Assembly: GCA_947561585.1 (NCBI GenBank)
Contig: CANNZV010002306.1
Coordinates: forward strand, 1 to 64,000
DNA from: Caprella mutica
Lineage: Eukaryota; Arthropoda; Malacostraca; Amphipoda; Caprellidae
Length of the DNA: 64,000 nt
Reading direction: 5' to 3'
The position numbers and the translations under genes were made by a program. The notes under the pieces are model-generated. The model was not told the origin of the DNA, did no database searches, and worked only from the letters and a program-made list of their open reading frames with translations. Positions 21,225 through 34,864 of this stretch are shown here, piece by piece (positions within the stretch are counted from its first letter, which is position 1; every line of letters starts with the position of its first letter).

Positions 21225-21755
21225 AATTGCTCGAAAACAATTGCTCGAATGAACAATTGCTCGAAAACAATTGCTCGAATGAACAATTGCTCGAATGAAC
21301 AATTGCTCGAAAAAACAGATTTTTAAGTCCAATTATTCGAAAAGCAATTGCTCGAACGAATAATTGATCGAAAGAACAATTGGTCGAAGGTTGGTTAGTT
21401 TTGTTAGAGGGTCTGGGGAGGCTTGACGGCACCCTTGCTTGCTTAAGTTATATAGGGACAGAATGAATACTTTCAGTTGCTTAAATAAAAAAATGGCACA
21501 CTTAAATACAATTGGCATACACAATCTACTTCTCCATTAGTGATCATTCGAGCATTGGTCATTTGATTAATAATTATTGTTTGTTCGAGCTATTGTTTTT
21601 CGAGCAATTGAGTCTTGAACAATTGTTCATTCAATCAATTGTTTTTCGATCAATTATTTCAGAACAGTTATTTTTCGAGCAATTGTTTTCGAGCAATTGT
21701 TTTCTATAAATTGTATTCCGATTTACTGTTTTCCGAGTAATCTTTTTCGAGCAAA
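21225..21755. mobile_element. Foldback-like element C with AATTGCTCGAA arms
   Basis: The left arm (21225-21390) is tandem AATTGCTCGAA(A/T)GAAC; the right arm (about 21590-21755) is the inverted form TTTTCGAGCAATTG. The core is about 200 bp. Same architecture as elements A and B, but I find no convincing target duplication. Confidence 0.55.
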
Positions 21756-21759
21756 GTAC

Positions 21760-22795
21760 CTAGAACAACAGTAGGTACAGACAGTATGGACAAGTTACTA
21801 GGTGTACTGAATGTATAGTACTCTGAAGATAAAAGTAATAGTTACAATCTCTTCTATTACTTTGTTCTACAGGTTCATTTAATGTATATAAATTCTAAAA
21901 CATAAAATAGAGAAAAAATTAAAGTAGATATTAGTTACATTATACACATTTTTATAGAATATTAGTACAAATATTTCTCGTACGCGGTAAAATATTATCT
22001 CCTGATATATGCCTTCTTTATATTATTTTAAACCTCATCAAAATCTATTCACATAAAAACAATAGTAATATCTAGATTATTGTTCTCTTCACCGAGCAAC
22101 ATTTTTATCTAAATAAAGAAATAATTCTCTGTAAGAGATGGAAAGGCATAACATCTTCTAATATCCCATCACTCAAAGATAAATTAGACTCCATCTTCCC
22201 AGCAACATCCACAAAAGTGTACAATATTGCACTTCCATTTCGGAATGCAGCAGAAGAAATCCCATGAAATAATGAAAGCGAAATTATTATTGGCGAATAA
22301 ATATCGCCTTCTAAAGTCCATCATGGCCTGGTCATTTGAGCTGTTTTAATTTTCCTATTATTCAAAATTGAAGCTGAGTAACAACATTATAGCAAACGAG
22401 AAACTTATCCATGAGCCACCAAAGAATACAAGTGGACCCAGCTACATCTTCTAGGCCATGCAAGATACTCTGCTTGACCAGATCTTAGTACTCCAAGTAC
22501 TGCTGTGTTTTGTGTAGCATAAGGTCTAGAATAGCTCTAGGAGGCCATGAACAGCGTGATAGCCACCGAAACAGTTATTAGCGCATTTCGAGACTCTCGA
22601 ATACGCAGCCATACGCGAGGTAACTCTGGCCAAATGAAAGGTGATATAGCACAGTGTTATTTGACTGCAACTGAGATATGTGGAGCCTGAATTGTTGTGG
22701 TATATATATTTTAAAGAGTGAAATGCGTTAAATAAATTATTAAATGTTCAAAAAAGAGAGCTCGGTAGAATTTGTTATATTTTTGATGGTGATGT
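21760..22795. other. Spacer, no gene seen
   Basis: No coding support. Bases 22595-22612 (CGAATACGCAGCCATAC) weakly resemble the right end of the 14568-15259 element. Confidence 0.4.
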
Positions 22796-22799
22796 AAGT

Positions 22800-24525
22800 A
22801 AATAAATGTACTATTGCATTTGATGTACTGTTGCATTTGATATACTATTGCATTTGGTGTACTATTGCATTTGATGTACTGTTGCATTTGATATACTATT
22901 GCATTTGGTGTACTATTGCATTTGATGTACTGTTGCATTTGATGTACTATTGCATTTGATGTACTGTTGCGCATTTGATGTACTATTGCATTTGATGTAC
23001 TGTTGCATTTGATGTACTGTTGCATTTGATGAACTGTTGCATTTGATGTACTATTGCATTTGATGTGCTATTGCATTTGATGTACTGTTGCATTTGATGT
23101 ACTGTTGCATTTGATGTACTATTGCATTTGAAGTACTATTGCATTTGATGTACTGTTGCATTTGATGTACTATTGCATTTGAAGTACTATTGCATTTGAT
23201 GTACTATTGCATTTGATGTACTATTGCATTTGATGTGCTATTGCATTTGATGTACTGTTGCATTTGATGAACCATTGTGTTTGATGTACTATAGCATTTG
23301 ATGTACTATTGCATTTGATGTACTATTGCATTTGATGTACTATTGTGTTTGATGTACTATTCCATTTTGATGTACTATTGCATTTGATGTACTATTGTGT
23401 TTGATGTACTATTCCATTTTGATGTACTATTCCATTTTGATGTACTATTCCATTTTGATGTACTATTGTGTTTGATGTACTATTCCATTTTGATGTACTA
23501 TCGTGTTTGATGTACTATTGCATTTGATGTACTGTTGTGTTTGATGTACTATTACATTTGATGTACTATTGCATTTGATGTACTGTTGCATTTGATGTAC
23601 TGTTGCATTTGATGTGCTGTTGCATTTGATGTACTATTGCATTTGATGTACTATTGTGTTTGATGTACTATTGCATTTGATGTACTGTTGTGTTTGATGT
23701 ACTGTTGCATTTGATGTACTGTTGCATTTGATGTACTGTTGCATTTGATGTACTGTTGTATTTGATGTACTGTTGCATTTGATGTACTGTTGCATTTGAT
23801 GTACTGTTGCATTTGATGCACTGTTGCATTTGATGTACTGTTGCATTTGATGTACTGTTGCATTTGATGTACTGTTCCATTTGATGTACTGTTGCATTTG
23901 ATGTACTGTTGAATTTGATGTACTGTTGCATTTGATGTACTGTTGCATTTGATGTACTGTTGCATTTGATGTACTGTTGCATTTGATGTACTGTTGCATT
24001 TGATGTACTATTGCATTTGATGTACTGTTGCATTTGATGTACTATTGCATTTGATGTACTGTTGCATTTGATGTACTGTTGCATTTGATGTACTGTTGCA
24101 TTTGATGTACTATTGCATTTGATGTACTGTTGCATTTGATGTACTATTGCATTTGATGTACTGTTGCATTTGATGTACTATTGCATTTGATGTACTGTTG
24201 CATTTGATGTACTATTGCATTTGATTTACTGTTGCATTTGATGTACTATTGCATTTGATGTACTATTGTGTTTGATGTACTATTGCATTTAATGTACTAT
24301 TGCATTTGATGTACTATTGTGTTTGATGTACTATTGCATTTAATGTACTATTCCATTTTGATGTACTATTCCATTTTGATGTACTATTGTGTTTGATGTA
24401 CTATTCTATTTTGATGTACTATTCCATTTTGATGTACTATTGTGTTTGATGTACTATTCTATTTTGATGTACTATTCCATTTTGATGTACTATTGTGTTT
24501 GATGTACTATTCCATTTGATGAAGA
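22800..24525. repeat. 17-bp satellite, about 100 copies
   Basis: The unit is 17 bp (GCATTTGATGTACTGTT). Variants with TGTG and with an 18-bp form (CCATTTTGATGTACTATT) cluster at 23340-23530 and 24345-24500. Because 3 x 17 = 51, minus-strand frames stay open as a 17-residue repeat; these are artefacts. Confidence 0.95.
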
Positions 24526-24529
24526 ATCA

Positions 24530-26104
24530 TGTTATAATGTATATTATAAAACATTGAATAACTGAGAATTATAATAAAAATAGGATTAGTGAAAGTGAGA
24601 TAAAAGATAATGTGATAAATAAGATGGCATGATTCAATATAATATAATCATTAATGATATAATCAATTATGACATGATTATTTACAAAATGTTTAATTAT
24701 TGTACTGTCGTCTGGGTTTTCAATATTATGTGACTGTCGGGGCAAAAATGCTATTTATATTTATTTTGTCTGCTATTAAATTTATTATTTCTATTTTGGC
24801 CTTCTTTTGAGTTACCAATCAATCCAAAGTTTGCATCAGCAAAGATATTAGCCATCATTATCGATCTGAACTTTGAACCGTTTAGTCGATTCAGTGATGG
24901 TGGAGAATCTTGGGTCATTTCTGTAAGGTACATTTGTATGTCTATCAGACTAGTTTTGATCATTGATAGGCATGGTAATTGCTAACTAAGTGTAAGTTTT
25001 AATTCTATACAACTTTTTCATTTAAATATAGTTAACATAGTGCAATTAAACTTGCTTAGTTAGTTTGTATACATATCATTCTGCCTCGAATTTTGTGTCT
25101 CTGTGAGGTTTAACCCTGATCAGTGATCATGCTCGTAGTATAATTCTTCTTTTCCAGCACCTACTGCTGAGTCACGCTCTAAGTTGAGACACTAGAACAT
25201 ACTACAGTACCATTATTAATCTGGTTCTAGACCAGACCAATAACTGTCGGCTACTAATCACCAGATCCTGGATTTGACTATTTCATGCCTCCAGGTGTTG
25301 TGCGTGGTGCAGCTTATCAAGGAGACCACTCTCTTGTTTAGGTTCATTCATTCAATTAGGCTGACAACTTGAAATCCCTTATGTTGGTCTACACTACGTA
25401 TTTTACCTACCAACTTGGTGTCACTGATCGATAATTCATAATTACCCCTCCCCATTTCAAAACATCAATTTCATTTATGCAAGTATCAGTGAAGTCAAAT
25501 TTACCACTTGTTTGAGGATTAGTATATAAGTCAAAATTTGTAAATTTTGTAAGACTTATGTTTTTGGAACTTTAAATTTAGGAAATAAGCTTCAATTTTG
25601 TCCTCCCATTTGGTCACCCTAAGCAAATCTAAATTTTGAATTCATGTATTGACAATGACTTACTTTTCCCATAGGCACTTCATCTAGATAATTCGTCCAT
25701 CAATCAACCTCCTATTATTAAGAGTAGGGTAATGACGGCTATTCGACAATTCATGATAGCACTGGTTAAAGACATGGGGCACGTTCTCAACCAAATAACA
25801 ACGAATGCATGGTTGATAAAAAATTGTTTTTATAGTTTTAGACTTCTATGTGCATATGTATTATTCTGAGTTCCAATATTTAGGCCTAATCTAGAAAAGG
25901 TATTACAATTTGCATATGTAGCCTAATTGGCTAGCAGGTAAGTTGTTACAAAACGTTGGGTCTATTGTCCTATTTCTAAAGAGTTTAAATTAAGTAGCCT
26001 TTTCAATATATTCAAAAAAGGACCACATTATAAGGAAAAGTTTCTAACTCTTGCTTAGATATTTCTTTATAATATTTCATTATTTATCTAAATAGTTTTC
26101 TTTA
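24530..26104. other. Spacer, no gene seen
   Basis: A 70-codon minus frame (24751-24963) has no recognisable domain. Confidence 0.4.
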
Positions 26105-26195
26105 ACAATAGGTATATGCTCTAATGAGTTTACATTACTTAGGGGAAGCAGGTAAAAAGAGCCCACATCACGACGGCTGACTAATTCTGCAATAT
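26105..26195 (+). repeat. Dispersed repeat, copy 1
   Basis: Matches 30545-30635 in the same orientation (shared words TAACAATAGGTAT, GCTCTAATGAGTTT, AAGCAGGTAAAAAGAG). Confidence 0.7.
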
Positions 26196-26482
26196 TCCTT
26201 CCCTACTCTATCAAAAAAAATCAACTTATTTTTTCAATTTTCTTAAATTGAAACATTTCCTACCATAAATTAACTCTAATATGATCTCTATTAACAAAAT
26301 ACCAAAATGATTTCGATTAAAATATAGAATATAATTAAATAATAATTTAATAGACCACCAAAGTAAAGTGAGCGCCCTTCCAACTTAGCTTATCAGTGAA
26401 ATGTTCCTATGTTATTCGTACGTGGATAAAAATGAAGTTCATTTACACATGTATAATTGTTAATCTGTATAGCTTACTTAAG

Positions 26483-28164
26483 GGGACGGTTCCCGCTATT
26501 TTTCACTTATTCCGAATTTTTTTTTCTTTAGTTACCCTGCAAATATACCAAAGAAGGCTCATGGAAAATTCCATTCTTATACGTTGAGTAGAACATTGTC
26601 TAACTCGCCTCCCAATGTAGGGGTAGGGGGGTATGTTTTCTGTGTTTTATAAGCCTCCCATTTATTATTGAGGGCTTCGTCGCTGCCTGGGTTGACTCCC
26701 GAAGAGACCTGATGAGTCCTCTGGCTGGGACGAAAAGCATATATGTTTTTGAGAAAAATATTTTTTTGAAAAATTTTAAACATTTATTAAAAAATATTTT
26801 TCTTCCTCCATTATCTCAGTAACTTTTTTTCTCAAATTCTCACGTTCAAAAGTATAGAACTGCTTGAGGGTTGGTCCTACAGAAAAATGTATAGGAGCTA
26901 ATATGTTCAGACCGAAATTCCTAAGGTCGTCTAGTAGCCCTTTACCTATAACTTTTTCTATTAACTTGTTTTTAAAAAAAATAGAAGTAAAAAAAAAATA
27001 ATGACAATTTTTTTTTTTGAATTCAAATAAAAAAAATTTCAGATCGAAACTCAAACAAAAAGCTACTAGACGACCTTAGGATAGTAGTAGAGAACATATT
27101 AGCTTTCATAAATTTTTCTGTAGGACCAACCCCCATTGAGTCCATAGACTTTCCCTGGAGGGTCGAAAAACAGGTTTTTCGACCCCCACGGGGGAGGGGG
27201 GCCCCAAAATGAAAAAATTTCAAAACTAGCATAAGATTTTTTTTCACTTTACACCTTATGTCAAAATCTCAGCTCAAGGGGACCGCCCCCCGAAGAAATC
27301 TCAAAATTTTATCTTTTTTTTTTTACTGTGTAAATAGTTGCTTTATAACCTTCTTATAGTGTGTGCAAAATACCAGACGTATCGTATAACTCTAACCCCC
27401 CTGGGGAGAGGGAGAGAGGGAAAAGTGGGCCGGGGGGTAGGGAGTCAATATGCACTCTAAAAACCATCTCTCAGCCAATTATAATTCGTAATAATTAATT
27501 ATCTCGCTATATCTGGTATCTAACATACCAGTATAGCACGCCCACAACAATGAATGCAAAGAGAGATTAGTCAGTTGTCCCCCAACCTTCGAAGCGGATG
27601 GATGCTGCGTGTCAGATCATCAAACTTTGAAAGAAAATTCCTACTAATTCTGATATCTACAAATCTTGTAATTCGAAACTCTACCCCTGTTTTTTGGTTG
27701 AAGCTAGAGCATTGCGGTTTTTTGCATTCGATTTTCCATAATGATATCTACAATACGATTGCCTTAGATTTTCGAATTTGTTGTAGAAAATTTGTTTTTC
27801 GAAATTTTTGGTTTACTTTTTATGAAAAAGTCGAAATTTAGAAAACCCATTCGAAAATCAAAAATCGAAGGCAATCATATTGTAGATATCAGTATGGAGA
27901 ATCGAATGCAAAAAACCACAATGCTCTAGCCTCAACCAAAAACCAGAGGTAGAGTTTTTGAAAATGGTTCGAAATTTGTTCGAAATTCGAATAACTCGTT
28001 TTCTATGGGTCTAATCGAAAAAATGTCAGGAACCATAACTTTTTATATATACTACAAGGTTTCAGAACCATAACTTCAATAATAAAATTTTTTCAAAATT
28101 TTGGTGGCGGTCCCCTCAATCGGACGAGTATTATTGGTAGATCTAAAACGCGGGAACCGTCCCC
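26483..28164. mobile_element. TTAA-flanked inverted-repeat DNA element, hairpin-rich, 1.68 kb
   Basis: Terminal inverted repeat GGGGACGGTTCCCGC (right end GCGGGAACCGTCCCC), flanked on both sides by TTAA (26479-26482, 28165-28168). TTAA duplication is the mark of piggyBac-type integration. The interior is a set of further inverted repeats: about 26865-26950 against 27058-27140 (GGTTGGTCCTACAGAAAAA), and about 27675-27800 against 27840-27965 (TGCATTCGATT and GCTAGAGCATTG blocks). No transposase is recognisable. The ORFs inside are hairpin by-products. Confidence 0.75.
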
Positions 28165-28258
28165 TTAAATTTAGATAATTTGAATTCGATATTTGTTTAC
28201 TTAATATCTAACCGCATTCATTTCTGTAAAGCTCATTGGAATTAGTTTAATTAATTAT

Positions 28259-28573
28259 GAGTACATCATGACGTTTTATGTGGTCGTTTTCACATCAGTG
28301 GCTCAGTGCCTGTCGCTTAAGGCCTTGTTTCACGGTGCGAGTTACTGTCGTGTCAGTAGACAGCAGCTGTTCCACTGTACTCTCATGCCAGTAGCACAAT
28401 TTTCATAGCATTGAATTTCCATGACAGTTACTCGACTGATGCGGTCGCACTGTGCGAGTAGCTGAACTACAGTAACTGGCTAGGCCAACTCGCACGGTTA
28501 CTCGCACCGTGTAATAAGGCCTACAGAGTGAACAGCCTCTCAAAAAGACCACATAAAACGTCTTAAGTTACTC
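28259..28573. mobile_element. Nested inverted-repeat element
   Basis: Outer arms: GACGTTTTATGTGGTC (28270-28285) and GACCACATAAAACGTC (28547-28562). Inner arms: GGCCTTGTTTCACGGTGCGA from 28321 and its inverse ending at 28521. The whole is an imperfect palindrome with a core of about 150 bp; this looks like a MITE. Confidence 0.6.
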
Positions 28574-28574
28574 G

Positions 28575-29165
28575 TAACTATTTTTTTCAAACCTAATTTC
28601 ATAAAATTTTACATTAAAAAATGTGGTTAAAAAGTAGGTATTGAAATATCAAAATAAGATTCTCCAAGATTAAGTAAATCGTCAATTTTACAAACGTTAA
28701 TGAACCTCATCTTTATCCCCTCCCCGTACAAATAACATAGGAATATTTCACTAATAATATAGGTTGGAAAAGAGCTTACTTTACTTTATTACAACTGATA
28801 TTGACTGTGAGTATAGCTGGGTACAAATTCATTAACACACATTTATTGATAGCTTCGCAAAAGTTCCAATCATAGGATTTTTCTGTGTTGTGCAAATATG
28901 TATTAAGGTCTAAATATTACTTTATTGAGTAACTACCAACAAGTTATTCTTACCTAAAATCCTACTTACAGGTCACAATATTAACTTAACTTATCCTAAG
29001 TGATATATGAGTGATCTCGATTTTTTCCTAATATTTATAACTAATTTAACTAGTGACTATTTCCTAGTTTAATTATTCATCCATCACTCTAAATTTTTGA
29101 CTTTTACACTTAAATTTAAATTTAATAAATATAACTAATTCTTATACTATTCTTGCTACATTTTA
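28575..29165. other. AT-rich spacer, no gene seen
   Basis: No supported feature. Confidence 0.4.
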
Positions 29166-30440
29166 TAAACGTGCGAGCCAAAAAAGTTTGCAAAAATGAT
29201 TTTTCGAAATCTGGAACAATTTATCATAGTAAATTGAAATTTTCGTTACATAAATAGTTGATGCAGGTTATATAATTATGTTTTGACTACATAAATTCTT
29301 ATTCAAGGGTAGCATTCTACTTTAACATTAAAATCAGAGATGTCGCATGGGTCAAAAATGTTCGCAGCAGTTTAAAGTGCAGCAAAGTGGCAAAAGAAAA
29401 GATGCTAACAAAAAATGAATAAAACCAAATTATCACCTTACGGGCAAGAGAGTTGCCGTTGAAGGTAATTTTGATAGGAAAAAGTATGCAGGTAGAAGAC
29501 CAATGGTGACTAAAAGCAGAGATTTGAGAAAAAATAGGAGATCTTTGTCAATGATGCCTCACGGAACCTGCAAGGAAATTCTTGAGCAAGCTGGAGTTAC
29601 TTACCTGTCCAAAAGAACCCGAAACTGAATCCTGAAACAGATGGCGAATCAAAGACTACTGACAGCACGCCTCCTCTGACCCAAGTCAATCGTCAGGAAA
29701 GGCTCATGGGCAACAAAATACTTGAAAGCAGATTCCCAAACTGTAATCTCCCTGACACTTGGAACCGAGAAGGGCTCTTTGAAGTGGCAGCAATAGGTGA
29801 CAGCATCATTTCCTGGTCTGGAATTATTGGTAACAAATTATTGGACCTTTTCTTATGCCTGATGGTCTCAAAATGCACTCAAAGAACTATTGTGCATTTC
29901 TCAGACATTTTTATCGTCTGGTTGAATTCTATTTTTGTTGACGTCAAAAAGAATTTCATTTTTTTATCAGGATAACGCTCCAAGTCATTACTCTAAAGGT
30001 TGGCTCACAGAACAAAGGCAATTGGTCCCAACAGATTGATGACATAACCTCCAAACAAAATGTGTGGTCCACCATTAAAAAAAAGGTATATATGAATAGA
30101 CACTAATTTACGAATGAACAAGAGCTATGGAGAAGGATTCTGGAAGTTTGTTCTCAAATAACGCCTTTAGAAATAGAGAAATTTACAACGCCTGAGGATA
30201 AACGATTGATTGAGGTGATAAAATTAAATGGAAAACTGACTAACTATTAATACTCAAATCGAATGATTTGTACTAAGGTTTTGATGCATTTACGTTCATA
30301 TAACGAGTAAGAAAAATATTAAAACCCTGTACAGTGTACTATGTTTCATACACTTTGTTTGTGTGTAATGCTAAACCCTTTTTGGCCTCATTTTTCTGTA
30401 ATAAAACGTTTTGTAAACACTTTTTGCCCGTTTTATTAAG
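29166..30440 (+). mobile_element. Dead Tc1/mariner element
   Basis: Imperfect inverted ends (GCCAAAAAAGTTTGCAAAAA at 29178 and, inverted, GGCAAAAAGTGTTTACAAAA ending near 30425) enclose a decayed transposase on the plus strand. Recognisable pieces, in different frames, are an HTH-linker part with GRRPMVTK (about 29490), a W-S-G-I-I-G-N block (29817), the catalytic QDNAPSHY block (about 29968) and a C-terminal VWSTIKKK block (about 30062) after a small deletion. Several TGA stops and frameshifts interrupt it, so it is inactive. Exact ends are uncertain. Confidence 0.75.
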
Positions 30441-30544
30441 TCAATTTCATTAAGTAAAGTTATATTGTTATTTTGGAAGTCTATATATTCGAGGCTAAGT
30501 TTCTGACATAATACTTTATTTGTTATCCACAAACTATACTATAT

Positions 30545-30635
30545 TAACAATAGGTATGCTCTAATGAGTTTCCATAATTTAGGCAAAGCAGGTAAAAAGA
30601 GACCCCACACGATATCTGACTATTCTGGAACAATT
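30545..30635 (+). repeat. Dispersed repeat, copy 2
   Basis: See 26105-26195; same orientation, about 4.4 kb apart. Confidence 0.7.
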
Positions 30636-30639
30636 ATAA

Positions 30640-31140
30640 TGTGATTAGTTATAATATGATTAAAGATTGTATGATTTGATAATAATATGATTAAAGATGA
30701 AATGATTAGTTATAACACGAAATAAGGTAATATAATTAATTATGATACGATAAAAGATAATGTGAATCAAGATTCTAATGTTGAAGCAAATATGATTAAT
30801 GATAATATGATTAATGATGGTATATTATAGATATTATGATTAATGATAACAACAATCAGATGATATCACAGGACATATCAAGAGAAGAGAGGGATGGGAG
30901 AAGAGAAAAATAGAAGAGTTGAAGTGAAGAAGAAGAGAAGAGAAGGAGAATAGGAAAATAAAAGAATATAAGAATAGATATAGAGAATTGCACGAATAGA
31001 AGAATACAAGATATGAAAAATAGAGGTATACCTAAATAATAAAAATAATAAAGGATAAGAAAAATAGAAGATAAAAGACTAAATAGTGGAGGATAATAAG
31101 AATAGATTAATAGAGGGGGAGAAGAAAAGAGGATTACACA
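30640..31140. repeat. Low-complexity: ATGATTAAAGAT-type and GAAGAGAA-type tracts
   Basis: 30640-30860 is a degenerate array of TAATATGATTAA words; 30890-31140 is purine-rich (AGAAGAG, AATAGAAG). Confidence 0.7.
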
Positions 31141-32178
31141 GTTAACTTATCCTCATATACTAGTAACTACAATCTCAGCTGCCAGAGGTATGCAGGTTAT
31201 ATCACGCAAGGCAATCATTAATTTTCAGTCGATTAGTTTGCTGCACGGTACCTTAGGGATAAACTGGTTAAATTAGAGTGAGGAAGCGGAATTAAAATAA
31301 CAATAGTGGTAGTTCACGATGAAGAATATACTGTTATTATGGATATTCAAAAGGCTATTGTAATATATATTTTAATTAATTAATGACATGTGATCATATT
31401 AAAAAGAATACAGTATAGTAATATATAGTTTCCTTTATGTTCGCACTAAAGTTATTTCTGTTTTACAAAACTTTTTTTAAATTTTTTTTAAATTTAACCC
31501 CAAATGTTTATTTCAACATATTAGCCACATCCTAACTATTGAAGCACTCGTTACTCTACATTGTGATATTACCTTCATACTTTACTCTATATTGTTTTGT
31601 TCAATTTTCAAGTTAATAATCTATTATAATCATCCTGTAGTTAGATCTGTTATGAAGTCTCCAAAGAGAACAAAATGTTTGAATAATTATTCGTTGTCAC
31701 ACACTAAAAATCGTTCCATTTCGAAAAATCTCAGTTATGTAATTTATAATTTGGTATTTCTTGTATTTGAAAACGAAGAGAAATATAACTTTTCATGGCA
31801 TAACCTTCGCCAGCCTTGATATTGGACATCTAATGGGTGACTACTATCGAATCTATCACTTAGAATTTTCATTTTCTTCGAGATTTTATGGAATTTTGAA
31901 GAAATTTCTTAAGAAAATCCCTCTATTGATTATAAATTTACAAGTACAGCTTACACTTTCACAGTCAAATACTCAAATCCCATTAGATGATCAATGCAAG
32001 CTTCTCAGTAGACTGGAACAATGGGTAGGGATGCACCTGTATACAATGGGCATAATAACCCCTAATATGGGGGCTTAAGTCCTCGCAGGTAGAGTTTGTA
32101 CTGCTCTTGTATCTCATGTCAACTGAGAGTGATGACACAGGATGGGGTGGAACATTAGGTCTGATGTGTGGTGATGTA
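31141..32178. other. Spacer, no gene seen
   Basis: Small open frames (31592-31819, 31761-32078) show no recognisable domain. Confidence 0.4.
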
Positions 32179-32394
32179 CAGCGTGTCTCAGAAAACAAGG
32201 CAACCCATGAAATTATAGTTAGTGACCTATAATTTTCCCTGGTTGGAGGGAGGATTGGCATTTGTCCACGCCTTCTATTGACGAAAGTTATGTTGAGGAC
32301 TATGTCTGTATCCAGCCTTCGTAGGTTATGAATATAATAAGTTCGATATAAAAAGATATATAATGATCGGTTGCCTTTTTTCTGGGACACCCTG
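32179..32394. mobile_element. MITE with CAGGGTGTCCC-type ends
   Basis: Left end CAGCGTGTCTCAGAAAA...GGCAACC and right end GGTTGCC...TTTTCTGGGACACCCTG are inverted copies, about 215 bp overall. This end motif is common among insect DNA transposons. No coding capacity. Confidence 0.65.
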
Positions 32395-33425
32395 AAGTGT
32401 AGATGTTTTTAACCTTAATCTAGTTTTAGGAATGTATAGGACTGAATTTGATTACTTAAAATTCATGCTTTTAAAAAATTGTATTCCACTGAAAGTAGAT
32501 ATTCCATGACTGTTTTGTTAAAGCATTTTTCTCGAAATTTGGAAACTGTTTTATAACTTTTGCATACCGAACGAAAACTCTTATAGTCATAGCACTATTT
32601 CTTGTGATATCATATTCACTTAATATTGAGTCCTGTGTAATTAATTGTCTACATTTTGATCATAATTAATTAGTTTGTATAAGTGATACAGTGAAAAAAA
32701 CGTTTCCTTCTCTTGGCTCTGAATTTAAAATGACATGAGTGGTACACATTCGAGTGAATTAGAGTTAAAATCAGTTTATTTATATCAAAGAAATGATTTG
32801 ATAAAACCTTAAATAAAATTATGGGTAGTGTAAATTCATATATGAAAAAATTCGTGTCAAAAAAATCTATTCTAACAAAATTTTAAATCATTATCATCGG
32901 TGCAATTTAATAATAATATTCTGACAACTATATCCAAAGAAAAATACGTTTCTATACTGAAACAATTATATAACAACATGATATTATGAACATAAAATGA
33001 AGTCGAATGATATTTATCGATGTAGACTCGCCAGAAGTTTTTAAAGGAGAGAAATATAAGAACTCTCTTCCATTGCATAGTGGATTTAAGAAGAGGGAAC
33101 CAGTCCATTGTTGAGGTTTAAAAGCAGAACAATCACCTGCTGACGTGGCATAAATATTTCAAAAGTTCTTTGAGTTTGAAGATAAGCTAGAGAATGTTTG
33201 GAAGGCTCATAATATTGCTACTGGTTAGTTAACTGGAAACAAAGTCAGAAAAAGTATGAAAAATGTAGCTATGCATGGAATTGTAATATTCTGGTTAAAA
33301 CGAAGTGAAATATGAAATCAGAAATTCCAAAGAAATTTCACAATAGAAAAGAGATTTCGAAGTCAAGAGTAAACTCATTTTCCATGTTACAATATATAAT
33401 TAGTTTTTCAATGTACAATACGTCT
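32395..33425. other. Spacer, no gene seen
   Basis: The 78-codon minus frame at 32872-33108 has no recognisable domain. Confidence 0.4.
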
Positions 33426-33431
33426 CCAGTT

Positions 33432-33750
33432 GTCATCAGCGTAGGTGTAGTTAGCGTCATCAGGTGTAGTTAGCGTCATCAGGTGTAGTTAGCGTCATCA
33501 GGTGTAGTTAGCGTCATCAGGTGTAGTTAGGGTCATCAGGTGTAGTTAGCGTCATCAGGTGTAATTAGCGTCATCAGGTGTAGTTAGCGTCATCAGGTGT
33601 AATTAGCGTCATCAGGTGTAGTTAGCGTCATCAGGTGTAGTTAGCGTCATCAGGTGTAGTTAGCGTCATCAGGTGTAGTTAGCGTCATCAGGTGTAGTTA
33701 GCGTCATCAGGTGTAGTTAGCGTCATCAGGTGTAGTTAGCGTCATCAGGT
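33432..33750. repeat. 19-bp minisatellite, about 17 copies
   Basis: Unit GTGTAGTTAGCGTCATCAG, very homogeneous. Confidence 0.95.
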
Positions 33751-34864
33751 ATATTCCAATCATCAAAGAATGTTATCGATAATCTTTAATATTCAAAATC
33801 CAAAGAGAAATGTCCTCAAATCTTCCTCTTGGGGAAAATCTTGTCATTTCCTCATCTTCATCCAAGATTAACTCGGAAGAGAAAGTCTTCTCTAGCGACT
33901 TATTTGTATTCATTCGGCACTGTTCTGCTCTAAGTACCGGGATTCAAAAACTCTCCAGCTAAACTCACTCTCGGTCACTCGTTCACGGAATAAAAATATT
34001 TTGGAAAACATTATATTCACTTTATAAGACTATGCAATCTAATTTCTGATGATTCATATATAATTCTACTATATAATAATATATTATACAATTTCCTTTG
34101 CCTTCTTTTTTTCAAAAAGGACACCTTTTTGTAAATAAGATTATTAAAACTGAATTCAAATAATCTAGAATATTTTTGCCGATGTTCCACTCATTTAGGG
34201 GAAAAAAATGTATTTCAATTTATTATAACTATTTGTTATTAGTAATTTGTAAAGAATAGTATTAGTGGCCTTATAACATTTTGGGTTTGATTCCACTGCT
34301 ATGGAATCAGTTCACTACATTTGAGAGATTAAATCTGAGATTATAAATCTAATTAGCCAAGAATTTTGAATGAGTTCAGTACCAATTAAATTTTTAGTTC
34401 TTTTCAACATATTTATACTTCAAAATCACTTATATGATGTTCAAATCTATTTTCAGTGTTTTAAAGATTTCGATCATTTTTTTTTTTGGCTTTCACTTCA
34501 TTGGATCAGTTAGTATATTTGGTTTATTGATAAGATTCGATGATGAAATATTCGAATCGAAAACCACTTCATCAGAAAATCAAATTTGATATTCAAAAAA
34601 CAAAAAAATAACTTCCAACTGCATTGGCGAATATGATATACTTTTGTGCTTTTGGAATGCAATTCTTTTGCTAAAAAGATAACAGGTATGCATTTTTTAT
34701 GTTTTGCATATTAAATTTCTTTATTCTATATGATTCGACGGACAGGAAATTGAACTGTTAAAATGTTAAGAACAGTTTAACCTGAAATGTGCGATTGTGT
34801 GAACTGTACAGTGTACATTAAACAAACTATATAGTATAAGAAGATGAAATAAAAATAGAAGCAC

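Noticed and set aside
22711..24135. Minus-strand ORFs with a 17-residue repeat
   Set aside because: Created by the 17-bp satellite (51 bp = 17 codons).
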